Source of the DNA: Vitrella brassicaformis | Taxonomy: Eukaryota; Sar; Vitrellaceae | Assembly: GCA_001179505.1 (NCBI GenBank) | Contig: CDMY01000258.1 | Span: 62,001-126,000 of the forward strand | Direction of reading: 5' to 3' | Length of the DNA: 64,000 bases | Part shown: piece by piece, positions 37,278-47,950 of the stretch | Numbering within the stretch: the first letter of the stretch is position 1 | How the letters are laid out: the number at the start of each line of letters is the position of its first letter | Notes under the pieces: model-generated | Database searches by the model: none | Told to the model about the DNA's origin: nothing | Seen by the model: only the letters and a program-made list of their open reading frames with translations | Translations under genes and position numbers: made by a program

Positions 37278-39886
37278 ATGGATACCCACGGTAGGCCGGC
37301 AGGAGAGGGATGCGTGGATGGATGGACGTATCTGTGGCTTAAATGGGGTGGGGGGAACGGATGCATGGCATGAGATGAATTACATATTGCATTGTGGGTG
37401 CAGATGTGGCCAAGGCGGCTGGCGGGTTGAAAGATCTACATGGCCACTTCAAGAGGAGTTTGTCGCTCAAACACGGTGGTAAAGAGACCAGGAAGCTGCG
37501 CGCACCTGCCATTTGCCGCGGGCTGCGTGTTCCCCCGTGGTGCAGGTGGAGGTGAGGCTGTCGAGAGTGCTCCGATGACCGAGGCCAAGGACGGTAGGCA
37601 TACATACCGCAATGACGCCGTTTACACTGTTTTAAAACACAGGTACCCGGCGCATTCTCATGGCCCAGAAGGAACTCGCGCCCAAGGATTCCGAGTAAGT
37701 GCGAAGGAAGAGACACCACAACCACAGTAACTATACACAGACACACGCCAACGTGATGTGTGCGTGGCTTCTTCAGCAAGGCATTCCGTGCGTCTCTGCG
37801 GGTGTTCGAAAGCAGCACAGGGGACGAGGTACGCGAGCAGCTGCCTCGTGTGCCCTGCACTGCAACATCTGTGTGTTGTGTTGTGTTGTGTTGTTTCCAC
37901 AGGGGCTATTTGTGACCGATCCATGCTCGTTTCTGGCGTTCTACTATGAAGGCAGTCCGGAGGACACAACACTACACCACACCACACTGCCGCCATCGAT
38001 TGTCACTGCTTCTTTCAGCCAACGCGGTCCGCCACATGGCCTCGTCTGACATCAGCAAAATCGTCCGCCGCAGTGCAAAGTGAGTGCGGGTCGTGTCGTG
38101 TGTCACCATGCATGTCAGTCAGCTGCAGGCCACCCATCTCTCGCGTGTGTGTATTGTATGTGTGTGTGTGTGTCAGAGAGATGGTCGTTAACTTCCACAC
38201 AGGGCCCCCTGTGATCATCAACTTCAAGAGCGAGGCAAGTGCACTGCACACCTTCCTGCCTCCCCACTGCGGATCTCATCCCGCCGACCGATCTGTGTGC
38301 GCATGGCGTCAGGATGTCGATGAGGTGTGCCGGTGGGTGCAGAAGCGCGTGTCGGACAAAAGCACGGTGCAGCACTGGTTCCCTGTCGTCGATGACCCGT
38401 CCTACCAGCTCTCTACTGGTGGGCAGACCGCATGTACCACATGGAGAAGACCGAGACAGACGTTCTTGTGTTGGATTGCTCTCTCAGGTTCGCGTGAGAT
38501 GTCTGTGTCTAGCTCTGCAGAGGCCAGCGGTACATACGCGCACACGGTGGCATGAAAGCAGAGGAAACAGACGGATGCTTTGCTTTGTTGCGTTGTGCTA
38601 TACAGGCACTTCTGGCCGCCTGTACGTTCGTTGCCGACCTACTGCACGAGAGCCAAGTGTGATGCACGCACCTTGTTGTTCTTTCTCTCGTGCCGTTCAG
38701 GGCGTATCCGTGTGCGATCCGCCCCAAACAACACGTGACGTACCATGTTAGCCAGCTGAAGACATCCTTGAGCACTCGGCACGAATGGATGTCTGCTCAC
38801 ATCACATCAGGCCACTGTTCGTGCCGATGACACGGGCCTCGCGTGCACGGGTGAGGGGACCGGCAGCATGTCCACATCCCCTGCGTCTCTTTCCTGCACA
38901 GGTACAACTACAGACGACCACTCAATGTTTCTGCCGTACGCGAAGGTCGCCCAGTCTCAAAGAAGAATCTGTGAGCCGCTCGCTACGCTCCGCACACAGT
39001 CACAGAGACACACGCCTCCCTCCACGTGCGTGCCGTGCTGCATTCAGGTCGCTGGTGCGTATGGAAATCGACGGCACCTTCAAAACATTCAACTTCTTCG
39101 AATCGGTGACAAACCACCGTATCCAACACGACATGTGACACCAAACCAACACGCATGCCTGGGGTGTGCCCTTGTGTGCACTCAGCAACACATCGAGAGC
39201 ATTCTGAGTGATGTCATGGCCAAGGTGGGCTCGTCCATCCATCCATCATAGCAACACGAAAATGTAGATGACTGATAGATCGATGCCGCCCTCTGTGTGT
39301 GTCTGCAGCACGCTGCTTCGCACATCTACTTCGATTTGGGTGGCGGTAACCGATTGACAGACAAACAGAGAGACAGCCGACCCCAACAAGAGCCTTTTGC
39401 CCTCATTCTCTGTGTCTCCAGAACAGCCGGAGGCGCTCAGACTCTCTGCCGTGTCCAAGTTCCAACTCGCCGAGGCCAACGTCAAGAGCACCCCAAAGGC
39501 AAACGACACTGCCGGTACGTAGGAGGATCTAGCGTAGGATCAGAGCTCTCATATGTAGCTTCCGCTGTTTCCCCGTTCTGAAGGTTCTGTCGATCATTCT
39601 GCTGGTGCTGCTGCTGGTGCTTCTTCCTCCCCGCCCCTGCCTCCCGCCCCCGCCCCCGCCCCCGCCCGTCGCTGATTCTGATGCGGACCTGTTGAAGATG
39701 GGCTTCCACGCCGTGCAGGCCGACCCATCGATGGCCCTCGGCTATGAGCGGCAAGTCAAGCAGACGCAGATCCGCCTCGCGACACTCAAGGAGGAAGAGG
39801 GGGAGGGGGTGGGGGAGGGCGAGGATGAGGGGCTCCCGTCGCTGATGGACATACTCAAGAAGAATAAGAAGGCAGGGGAGGAATGA
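37278..39886 (+). CDS. Unrecognised multi-exon gene with GC-AG introns
   Basis: Exon 1 is probably 13 nt (ATG 37278, MDTH). It joins by phase to DVAKAAGGLKDLHGHFKRSL (from 37404), then GGEAVESAPMTEAKDG, TRRILMAQKELAPKDS, DKAFRASLRVFESSTGDE, GLFVTDPCSFLAFYYE, ANAVRHMASSDISKIVRRSA, KEMVVNFHTGPPVIINFKSE and DVDEVCRWVQKRVSDKSTVQ. Downstream come YNYRRPLNVSAVREGRPVSK, SLVRMEIDGTFKTFNFFES, QHIESILSDVMAK, HAASHIYFDLGG and QPEALRLSAVSKFQLAEANV. Two introns begin with GC (gcagtc at 37952, gcaagt at 38235). Exons between 38.42 and 38.89 kb are unclear. The last exon changes frame at a CCCCCG repeat (39.64-39.67 kb) before a plausible C-terminus, DADLLKMGFHAVQADPSMAL to KKNKKAGEE. I do not recognise the family. 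The consistent splice phases are the evidence for a gene. Confidence 0.5.
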
Positions 39887-40470
39887 ACTCGTCCGAGCGT
39901 GAGGATGAGAGAACAAGAGGGGGACTGAGCAGCCACGCATGACACACACACACACACACACACAACCAACCAAGGGGGTGGATGTAGTGAGTGTCGTGAC
40001 TCGTGAGGTTTTCCTTCTCTATGCTCTGTCGGCCTGCATAGCGCCATGTGCCCATGTTGTGCATGTATGGCGTGAGTCGTAGAAAGGTGTTCTCTCCCTC
40101 CCTGACTGACCGACTCGATATCTGCATTGATCTCTCATGAGTCGACTCTCGAACCACGGTGTCTCAACATCAACCAATCGGTGGGTGCATCTTCGCAGAG
40201 ACTGATCATGATGGATGCACACAGAAAGATCGATCACCGTTGTGAGTGCGTGCGTGAGAAGGCTCACAGACCATTCAGACCACTCAGCCGCCTCCATGTC
40301 AAGGCGGCCAGCTGCCCGCGTGGAGTGCATTTTCTAATTTGGCTGCATCGCTGCGGCAAGGGGCCGTCCTCGCTTCATGCCGCAGGGACGGCCATGAAGT
40401 TAAGCCTCCACGCATGCCGTTAAGCTCTGCCGATGAGTTCAAGGCGCTCCCGATGGACTGAACATTGCAA
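39887..40470. other. Intergenic
   Basis: About 580 bp with a CA tract (39942-39963) and no gene-like open frame. Confidence 0.5.
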
Positions 40471-43400
40471 ATGACCAGCAACCTATCTGCAATCACCAGA
40501 GCACAGCGTATTGCGCCACACCAGGCCCTCCAAAGCCTTGGAAGGAGGCGGCCGTGGACGATCGTCGACGAGCTTGCAGATGTGCGAGCTTCAGTGATGA
40601 GTGAGATGATAAAGATGAAGATGACGACGATGCGAGCGACGATGCATCGTGAGCAGCAGCCCTTTCCACGGCCGCATTCGCCGGAGCCGCCAAGGAAACC
40701 ACGGCGCCGGAGATGGCGCAACTTCAACGTGGACAGCGGCGATGAAGGCGATTGCGGCGTCGTGGAAAGGAGCTGCCCATTTCGCTGCAGCAGAGCAGGC
40801 AGTCGGCCGGTGCACGTGGGATTCCCGTGTGCACCTGTCGGCTGCTGCTTCAGCGGCGCGTGTCGGCGCCATGTTCCCAAGGACCGCTCCGGACACCCCG
40901 AGCCCCCTTCTCACCCCCCTCACCCCTCTCACCCCCCACAGCCACCACCACGGCCACACCCTGCCATGGCGTTCCCCCCACCCCCACCCCTTCCGTATTT
41001 CTTGCCGCCCTGCTTCATGCCACAGGGCATGTATCTGCCGCCGCATCACCTGATGATGCTGCCGCCGCCGGTGCCAATAGCAGCAGCAGCCAGCTCAAGG
41101 GCCGCGGGTGCGCATCCGATGCCCACGTCAGCCGAGGAGGTGATGCGGGCGCACGAGAGCCACATGAGCATTGGGAGGGAGGTCGGGCCGCCCAAGGCGT
41201 CGAGTGGTGTGGGGCCACGGCCGCCGACGATCGTCTTACCGAGGAGCCGCGGGAAGAGGACACCCCCCGCATCCGCCACGGGTGGCACGCAGATCGCCGA
41301 CGACAAGAACAATCAGCATGGCAAGCAATGGGAAGCGATCAAAAAGCAGTCCACTCCACTCATCTCTCGTGTGTCATGGTTTGCCATCAGGTTCGTTCGC
41401 TGCAGCAGCAGCAGCAGCAGCTGCGTCTAGCGGTGGTCCAGCCCCATCCCTCCCCCTCCCCCACCCCTCTCACCTTTATCCCATTCCCACCAGTGGCGCC
41501 ACTTCAGCGCATGTGTGTGCCATGCTGAGCCAGCCCTCGCACCTCACCGTCCTGTCATCCGCCGACAGACACACACCTGCCCCGCGAGGCAGCACCAACG
41601 GGGCAGCTCAGCTGATGGAGAGCCGCGTTGGGAACGCAGAGAGTCGTGGCGGACATGCGGGGGGGTCCTCAGCCTCCGCTAACGTTGCCATGCAGCAGCA
41701 CGACTCCCCTGCGCGGCGCCGGGGAGTAGCCGGAGGGCATGATCCCGTTGTTGTTGTCGAAGGCGGTGTCCACATGGGCCGTTTCGGGACTCCAGTGCCC
41801 TCATCGCAGCTGCATAACCATCATGACGTAAGGAGGGAGGGAGGGGGGAGGCATTAGTGGATGGGCTCATGCACACGCCCATCGGTGTTGCTTTCTTCCC
41901 TCCCTCAGGTAGACGCGCCGATGTCTCTCTTAGCGCCCTCAAGGATTCCCGTGTTGCCGCCCTCAAAAGATCCGGTTGAGGTGGGCGTCGTCCCCGGCAA
42001 CGACGCCAACTGCACAACGTCACCCGCACACCCCGAGCCCCCTTCTCACCCCCCACAGCCGCCACAGCCACACCCAGCCATGGCGTTCTCCCCACCACAA
42101 CATCATCCCTTCTTCTTCCCGCCCTTATTCATGCCGCCACAGGGCATGTATCTGCCGCCGCATCACCTGATGATGCAACCGCCGCCGGTGCCAATGGCAG
42201 CAGCAGCCAGCTCGATGGGCGCGGGTGGGCATCCGATGCCCACGTCAGCCGAGGAGGTGATGCGGGCGCACGAGAGCCACATGAGCATTGGGAGGGAGGT
42301 CGGGCCGCCCAAGGCGTCAGGTGGTGTGGGGCCACGGCCGCCCACCATCGTCTCACCGAGGAGCCGCGGGAAGAGGACACCGCCCGCATCCGCCACGGGT
42401 GGCACGCAGATCGCCGACGACAAGAACAATCAGCGTGGTAAGCAATGGGAAGCGATCGAAAAGCAGTCCACTCCACTCATCTCTCGTGTGTCATAGTGTG
42501 CCCTCAGGTTCGTTCTCTGCAGCTGCGTCTAGCGGTGGTCCAGCCCCATCCCTCCCCCTCCCCCACCCCTCTCACCTTTATCCCATTCCCACCAGTGGCG
42601 CCACTTCAGCGCATGTGTGTGCCATGCTGAGCCAGCCCTCGCACCTCCCCGTCCTGTCATCCGCCGACAGACACACACCTGACCCGCGAGGCAGCACCAA
42701 CGGGGCAGCTCAGCTGATGGAGAGCCGCGTTGGGAACGCAGAGAGTCGTGGCGGACATGCGGGGGGGTCCTCAGCCTCCGCTAACGTTGCCATGCAGCAN
42801 NNNNNNNNNNNNNNNNNNNNNNNNNNNNNNNNNNNNNNNNNNNNNNNNNNNNNNNNNNNNNNNNNNNNNNNNNNNNNNNNNNNNNNNNNNNNNNNNNNNN
42901 NNNNNNNNNNNNNNNNNNNNNNNNNNNNNNNNNNNNNNNNNNNNNNNNNNNNNNNNNNNNNNNNNNNNNNNNNNNNNNNNNNNNNNNNNNNNNNNNNNNN
43001 NNNNNNNNNNNNNNNNNNNNNNNNNNNNNNNNNNNNNNNNNNNNNNNNNNNNNNNNNNNNNNNNNNNNNNNNNNNNNNNNNNNNNNNNNNNNNNNNNNNC
43101 CGCTAACGTTGCCATGCAGCAGCACGACTCCCCTGCGCGGCGCCGGGGAGTAGCCGGAGGGCATGACCCCGTTGTTGTTGTCGAAGGCGGTGTCCACATG
43201 GGCCGTTTGGGGACTCCAGTGCCCTCATCGCAGCTGCATAACCATCATGACGTACGGAGGGAGGGAGGGGGGAGGCATTAGTGGATGGGCTCATGCACAC
43301 GCGCATCGGTGTTGCTTCTTCCCTCCCTCAGGTAGACGCGCGGATGTCTCTCTCAGCGGCCTCAAGGATTCCCGTGTTGCCGCCCTCAAAAGATCCGGTT

Positions 43401-46314
43401 GAGGTGGGCGTCGTCCCCGGCAACGACGCCAACTGCACAACGTCACCCGCACACCCCTCTCACCCCTCTCACTCCCCACGGCCACACCCAGCCATGGCGT
43501 TCCCCCCACCCCCACCCCATCCATACTTCGTCCCGCCCTTCGTCATGCCACAGGGCATGTATCTGCCGCCGCATCACCTGATGATGCAACCGCCGCCGGT
43601 GCCAATAGCAGCAGCAGCCAGCTCGATGGGCGCGGGTGGGCATCCGATGCCCACGTCAGCCGAGGAGGTGATGCGGGCGCACGAGGGCCACATGAGCATT
43701 GGGAGGGAGGTCGGGCCGCCCAAGGCGTCAAGTGGTTTGGGCCCACGGTTGCCGACGATCGTCTCACCGAGGAGCCGCGGGAAGAGGACACCGCCCCCAT
43801 CGGCCACGGGTGGCACGCAGATCGCCGACGACAAGAACAATCAGCATGGTAAGCAATGGGAAGCGATCGAAAAGCAGTCAACTCCACTCATCTCTCGTGT
43901 GTCATGGTTTGCCCTCAGGTTCGTTCGCTGCAGCAGCAGCTGCTGCGTCTAGCGGTGGTCCAGCCCCACCACTCCCCCTCCCCCACCCCTCTCACCTTCA
44001 TCCCATTCCCACCAGTGGCTCCCCAATGGTCAGCCCGGCCCTCCCCCACCTGCTGCACCCACAGCAGCCCGCCACGTCAACCTGCCAAGACACCACCACA
44101 GCCATGGCCATGGCCCTGCTGCATCACCGATGGGCACAGCAGAACAACGCCTTCCTGCGTGATAAGTTCGCTCACCCCGAAGAGATCCTCCGCTTCTCCG
44201 CCGACCAGAACGCCTTCGTTCTGACCCTCGACGGCCTCCCGGCGGCCGACGGCCAGCTGTCCTTCACCACGGCTCCGGAGGGTGACGGCGCCGTGACGGA
44301 GGGCAGCCTGACTGCCGCCCTCAACAAGGCCCTCATGTTAGCAGAGGAGCACCTGCGTCAGGGGGAGGATGACAAGGGGGTCAGCAGGCGGCCTGCCGAG
44401 GAGGGCGAAACAAGACGAAACGGCAGCGAAGCCGATGAGACCCAGCAGCACAGCAGGAGGAGGAGCAGCCCGTTGCGCCGCCCGCCCCGATTGCTGATGC
44501 ACCGGCACCACCGACCCTGGAGATGCCCCCAGACCCGGCCGGTGCTACCACGACTCAACGAAGGTGCGTGTGAACACCAACCCAGTCACGTGTTGTCTCA
44601 TATGTGTGTGTGCGTCATGCAATGTAGGTCTCAAGACGCCGCTGAGGAGGTCCCTGTCAGCCTCGTCACTGAGTCCGCCCCCGCCGCTGCATCAGCCACC
44701 GACGCTGAGGCCGCCCCCGCGCCGCTCATTGCCGAACAGCACGTGCCACAGAGCCAGCCCTCTCCGTCTGCCGTGCGGACCTACAACAAGAAGCGCATCG
44801 ACATCAGCGAGCACCACCTGACCGGGGAGTACTTCTTTAACTCCCGAACAATGTCGCTCAGGGCAACCCTCGCTGGCGAAGAGTGCATCGTCAAGGTGCG
44901 GACCCCCAACAGCCTGCTGCAGGTCATGGGCGCCGACATGAGCGACAAGCTCGGCAGAAGGTACGCCAACGTCGTCTCCTTCAGGGGGGTGGAGGACGAG
45001 GCACAGCTGCTGCATAGGCTGGAGGGACAGCTGGAGGCGCCAAAGCTGCTGTCGAGGGGCTTCGTCAGTGCGGCCGCTCCGTTCAAGGTCCGCCTGAAGC
45101 TGCCCGACTTGACGAGCTACACGTCGATGGCCGAGGGAGAGGAAACGTTTGAGTTTCGGCTGACCGGCCCCTTCTATGCCGTTGAGCTCCTCAGTAAGCA
45201 CAACACAAAAAGGGGGGTGTGGCTGGGTCGAAATGAGGTGCTAATGCTTTGTCTGACGGTGCAGAGTTTGGTGGTTGTGACGCCCCGAACATGACGCAGC
45301 TCACCCTCCTTCGAGCGGCCATCAATCTCGCCAACAAGCAGCAGCTGGACCCCGCAGCCGCTCTCGGAGCCTTCCAGCGCTCCTACGGCAAGCCCATACC
45401 AACCGCACTCTTCGACGCCGTCGCCGCCACAGCCCCTGAAGCGCTGCACCGATGCCTCCTGCGCGCCCTTGAGGTCATGCATGGCTTTTCGAAGCCAAAG
45501 AAGGCCCACGAGATGCCCGAGGCCGCCTCCGAGGATGACGGCTTCCCGCCCACCAAACCTTACTCGCCCCTACTCGGCCAGCTGCCGATGCAGACCAACG
45601 ACGAGGAGACCATCCCTGCCACCCATCTGCCGGCAGTGTGGACGAGGGATGGCGGAGAGGTGCTGCTCATCCACGGAGGATCACGGCGGCAACCTGATGG
45701 CGACGACTGGCGGCAAACACGGCATCGATGTCGTCCACATCGATCACGAGTTCGTGAGGGAGATGCGGCGCAATCAGGCGGTCGACGCGGCCAATCCCGG
45801 CCTGTTCATGGCCATCCCTCCCACCTTCGTGCCGTTGTCCTGCACGCTGAAGGAAGCCGCCCGCGAGGACATCGCTCCCGACAGCCCCTACACCGACGTC
45901 TACGGCACGGCAATGACGGTGGCCATGTGCGCCCTCGCCGGCCATCCCTCATGGTGCGAGAGCTTCAAGGGATGGTCCCATCCATGGCATGCGGCCGAGC
46001 CCACCACCCTCCACAGCCGCATCACAGCCGTGCGGGAGCAGCAGAAGGCTGAGGCGCGAGGCACCGATGCGGCGGCCATGTCGCGGGTCCGCACCCAGGG
46101 GCTCCAGGAGCTGGAGAGGGTGCATCAGCACCTCATACGCGACATCGAGGCCACTGCGGCGCAGGAGAGCACCAGAGGAGGGAGGCTGGACCTCGACATC
46201 GCCCTTGCCTGCCTGCGTTTCATTCCGCCCCTTGGCGAGCGACCAGGTGACATCAGCCTCCAGCCCCTTATCGAGGAAGTGAACCATCTGATCGCATCGG
46301 CTTACGGCCACTGA
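40471..46314 (+). CDS. Chimeric gene: three tandem copies of an AP2-like-gene cassette fused to unrelated exons; frameshifted near 3' end
   Basis: The first exon starts with unique Arg/Pro-rich sequence (MTSNLSAITRAQRIAPHQAL), then runs into the cassette at about 40893. Exons: 40471-41320, 41391-41827, 41909-42437, 42508-43251 (spans the N gap), 43332-43848, 43919-44379, 44454-44563, 44628-45193, 45265 on. All phases match if the gap is closed by its 22-nt flank overlap. Each cassette encodes a Pro-rich exon (GMYLPPHHLMMQPPPVP, MPTSAEEVMRAHESHMSIGR) and a Ser/His-rich exon (RGSTNGAAQLMESRVGN). The third continues into ALLHHRWAQQNNAFLRDKFA and LTLDGLPAADGQLSF, shared with the minus-strand gene at 50-55 kb. 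Past 44379 the sequence is unrelated (ISEHHLTGEYFFNSRTMSL, VVSFRGVEDEAQLLHRLEGQ). A +1 shift at about 45.64-45.69 kb then leads to HIDHEFVREMRRNQAVDAAN and a stop at 46312-46314. The last part may be retroelement Gag. Expression unknown. Confidence 0.55.
40893..41908 (+). repeat. Cassette copy 1 (5'-truncated)
   Basis: Begins inside the Pro-rich exon and continues through its intron and the Ser/His-rich exon to the acceptor before copy 2. The intron donor is GCAAGC, where copies 2 and 3 and the inverted copy have GTAAGC. The Ala-coding (GCA)n tract is 15 nt longer than in copy 2. Confidence 0.88.
41909..43331 (+). repeat. Cassette copy 2 (interrupted by assembly gap)
   Basis: Full Pro-rich exon (41909-42437), intron, Ser/His-rich exon with the 300-N gap, then intron. 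Closing the gap on its 22-nt shared flank makes this exon 422 nt against 437 in copy 1. The 15-nt difference is fully explained by the shorter (GCA)n tract. Confidence 0.88.
42800..43099. other. Assembly gap, exactly 300 N, with identical 22-nt flanks
   Basis: The 22 bases before the gap (42778-42799) are identical to the 22 bases after it (43100-43121), so the contigs overlap. The true gap length is probably zero or negative, unless extra cassette units are missing. Confidence 0.97.
43332..44386 (+). repeat. Cassette copy 3, extending into a single-copy exon
   Basis: Pro-rich exon 43332-43848, then the third exon of the parent gene (43919-44379). Similarity to the inverted minus-strand copy stops at about 44386, immediately after a GTCAGC that I infer is used as a splice donor here. 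Confidence 0.85.
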
Positions 46315-47950
46315 TGGGCGGGGGATGGCTTATCGCAAGGAGGGCAGCACTCGAAGTGGAGAGGGGCCACTATTCGATGATTGAGTTTGGACGATCGACA
46401 GGTGTCTCAAATGGCGGCAGGTTCGGCAGGCAGGCCGGTCCAGGCGAGCAATGGATGGTGAAGCAGTCGGATGGCGGTGGAGGCCAGAGGAAGCAGCAAG
46501 GCGCTGCGGCATCATCATCTGGTGGGGGCAAGTCGTCAGGTGTGGGCAAGACCGACAAGGGGCCCGGGAACCACGAGAGCATCATGAAGCCCAGGACCAC
46601 CGACGGCGTCAGTCAGGAAGACCTCGACAAGTGGGCCAAGGCGGGCCTGTGTCTGCGGTGCGGCAAGGACCACGAGTACTACCGCTGCTGCAAGTGGCGG
46701 GCGGAGCTCATCGCACAGGGCTGGAAGATCCCAGCCGGGCAACCTGCCGACAAGGGCGGTGGGGGCAGAGGGGTGGGGGCAACAATCATGCGGCCAGGCT
46801 GGCCCTCTCTGAGGAGCCGGACCCGGCTGCAGCACTCGAGCACTCACTCACACCACTCCATCCGTCTGGTCCGCCCCCCCGCATCACCCCAGACGACTCT
46901 GCATTCTTCACCCGGACTGAGCTGACGGTCGGCCCCGACTCAACTTTGACGAGGACCGTCTGCAGCTGCCCGATGTGTGTGAGGGAAAGAGCGTCGCACT
47001 GCTGCTGGACGGGGGCAGTCAGGCCGCCGTCATGGACGGCGGCGCATCGCTGCACATCCAGGGCTCGGAACGGCCCACGCCGGGGCTGAGCATCAAGACG
47101 GCCAAGGAAGGCCAGGACCTCCACATGGAGTGCAGGGGCGACGCTCTCATTGTCATCAAGGACAAGAATGGCGTCGAGTTGCCGATGAAGCTGAGTCATG
47201 TGTACGTCGCCCCCGACTGCGCAGCCATCCTCATCAGCGAGCGCCAACTGCACACAAGGGGTGGGGGTGTTCACAAGGTCGCTGGAGAGGCCAACTCTAC
47301 TGGTATGTGGTGAACATCGACGGCATACGACAGACGCGTGTCGTCCCCCTGACGTGTGTGGCGGGCGGCTACCGCCTGATGATGCGGCCGTGGACAGAGG
47401 CCGATGACAAGAGGGCTGAGGAGATGGCGGCGAGCGTCACTGTGGGCGACGCCATGGTGACGTCATGAGATGTGCTGCTGACTGGTGGGGGCCACACACA
47501 CGAGGAAGTGTGTTCGAGCGACTCGAGCGGTGATGAGAGTGACGGTGACGGTGGGCAGCACACGGACGAGTGCGAGACCGACGGGTGCGCGGCTGACGGA
47601 GACAGGCAACTGCCAGACATGCTCATGACTGGCAAGGAGCGCCAGAACCTACTCAACGCCATGGACCTACACACCAGTGCGGGCCACAAGGGCTTCTCAG
47701 AGCTGCCGGAGCTGTCGAGGGTCCTCCGCGGCTGCCCACCCATCCATCACCAACATCCCGGTGAAGCCTGCCTGCCCACCTTGCAACCAGGGCAAGGCCA
47801 AGAGGGCGCCCATCCGTCATCCCACCGGCCACCGCAAGGACGCCAGACGACCAGCACAGAAGTGGCACGTCGATTGGGCACATATGCGCGGGCAGATCGG
47901 TCCTCTGGGGAGGACCTGCAGCTGGCGGTGCGGGCACCTACAAGGCTGAC
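45690..47950 (+). mobile_element. Degenerate Ty1/copia-type retrotransposon fragment (Gag, protease, integrase N-terminus)
   Basis: The left boundary is uncertain because Gag-like sequence is continuous with the chimeric gene. A CCHC-like zinc knuckle (CLRCGKDHEYYRC, one residue short between Cys2 and His) lies at about 46.65-46.69 kb. A copia-type aspartic protease core (AVMDGGASLHIQG; the usual Ser of DSGAS is Gly) starts near 47.03 kb. Its pre-integrase tail (LSHVYVAPDCAAILISERQL) follows, ending in a frame break near 47.28 kb. At 47.66-47.95 kb the integrase zinc-binding region (MDLHTSAGHKGFSELPELS, then PACPPCNQGKAKRAPIRHP) and the start of the core (KWHVDWAHMRGQIG) appear in two frames. 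No reverse transcriptase, RNase H, LTRs or target-site duplication were found. Frames change several times, so it is inactive as read. Confidence 0.72.

Noticed and set aside
38700-38760. VTYHVSQLK, reminiscent of the integrase C-terminus of Ty3/gypsy elements
   Set aside because: Isolated nine-residue match inside a gene region, with no RT, RNase H or integrase core nearby.
40290-40440. Possible tRNA or structured RNA (GC-rich inverted segments near 40350)
   Set aside because: No T-loop GTTCRA, no acceptor stem or anticodon arm could be built.
44564-44627. Reading 44564-44627 as coding (unspliced)
   Set aside because: The frame is open, but the segment has a good GTGCGT donor and TAG acceptor and is TG-rich. 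Splicing joins the acidic exon to SQDAAEEVPVSL in phase.
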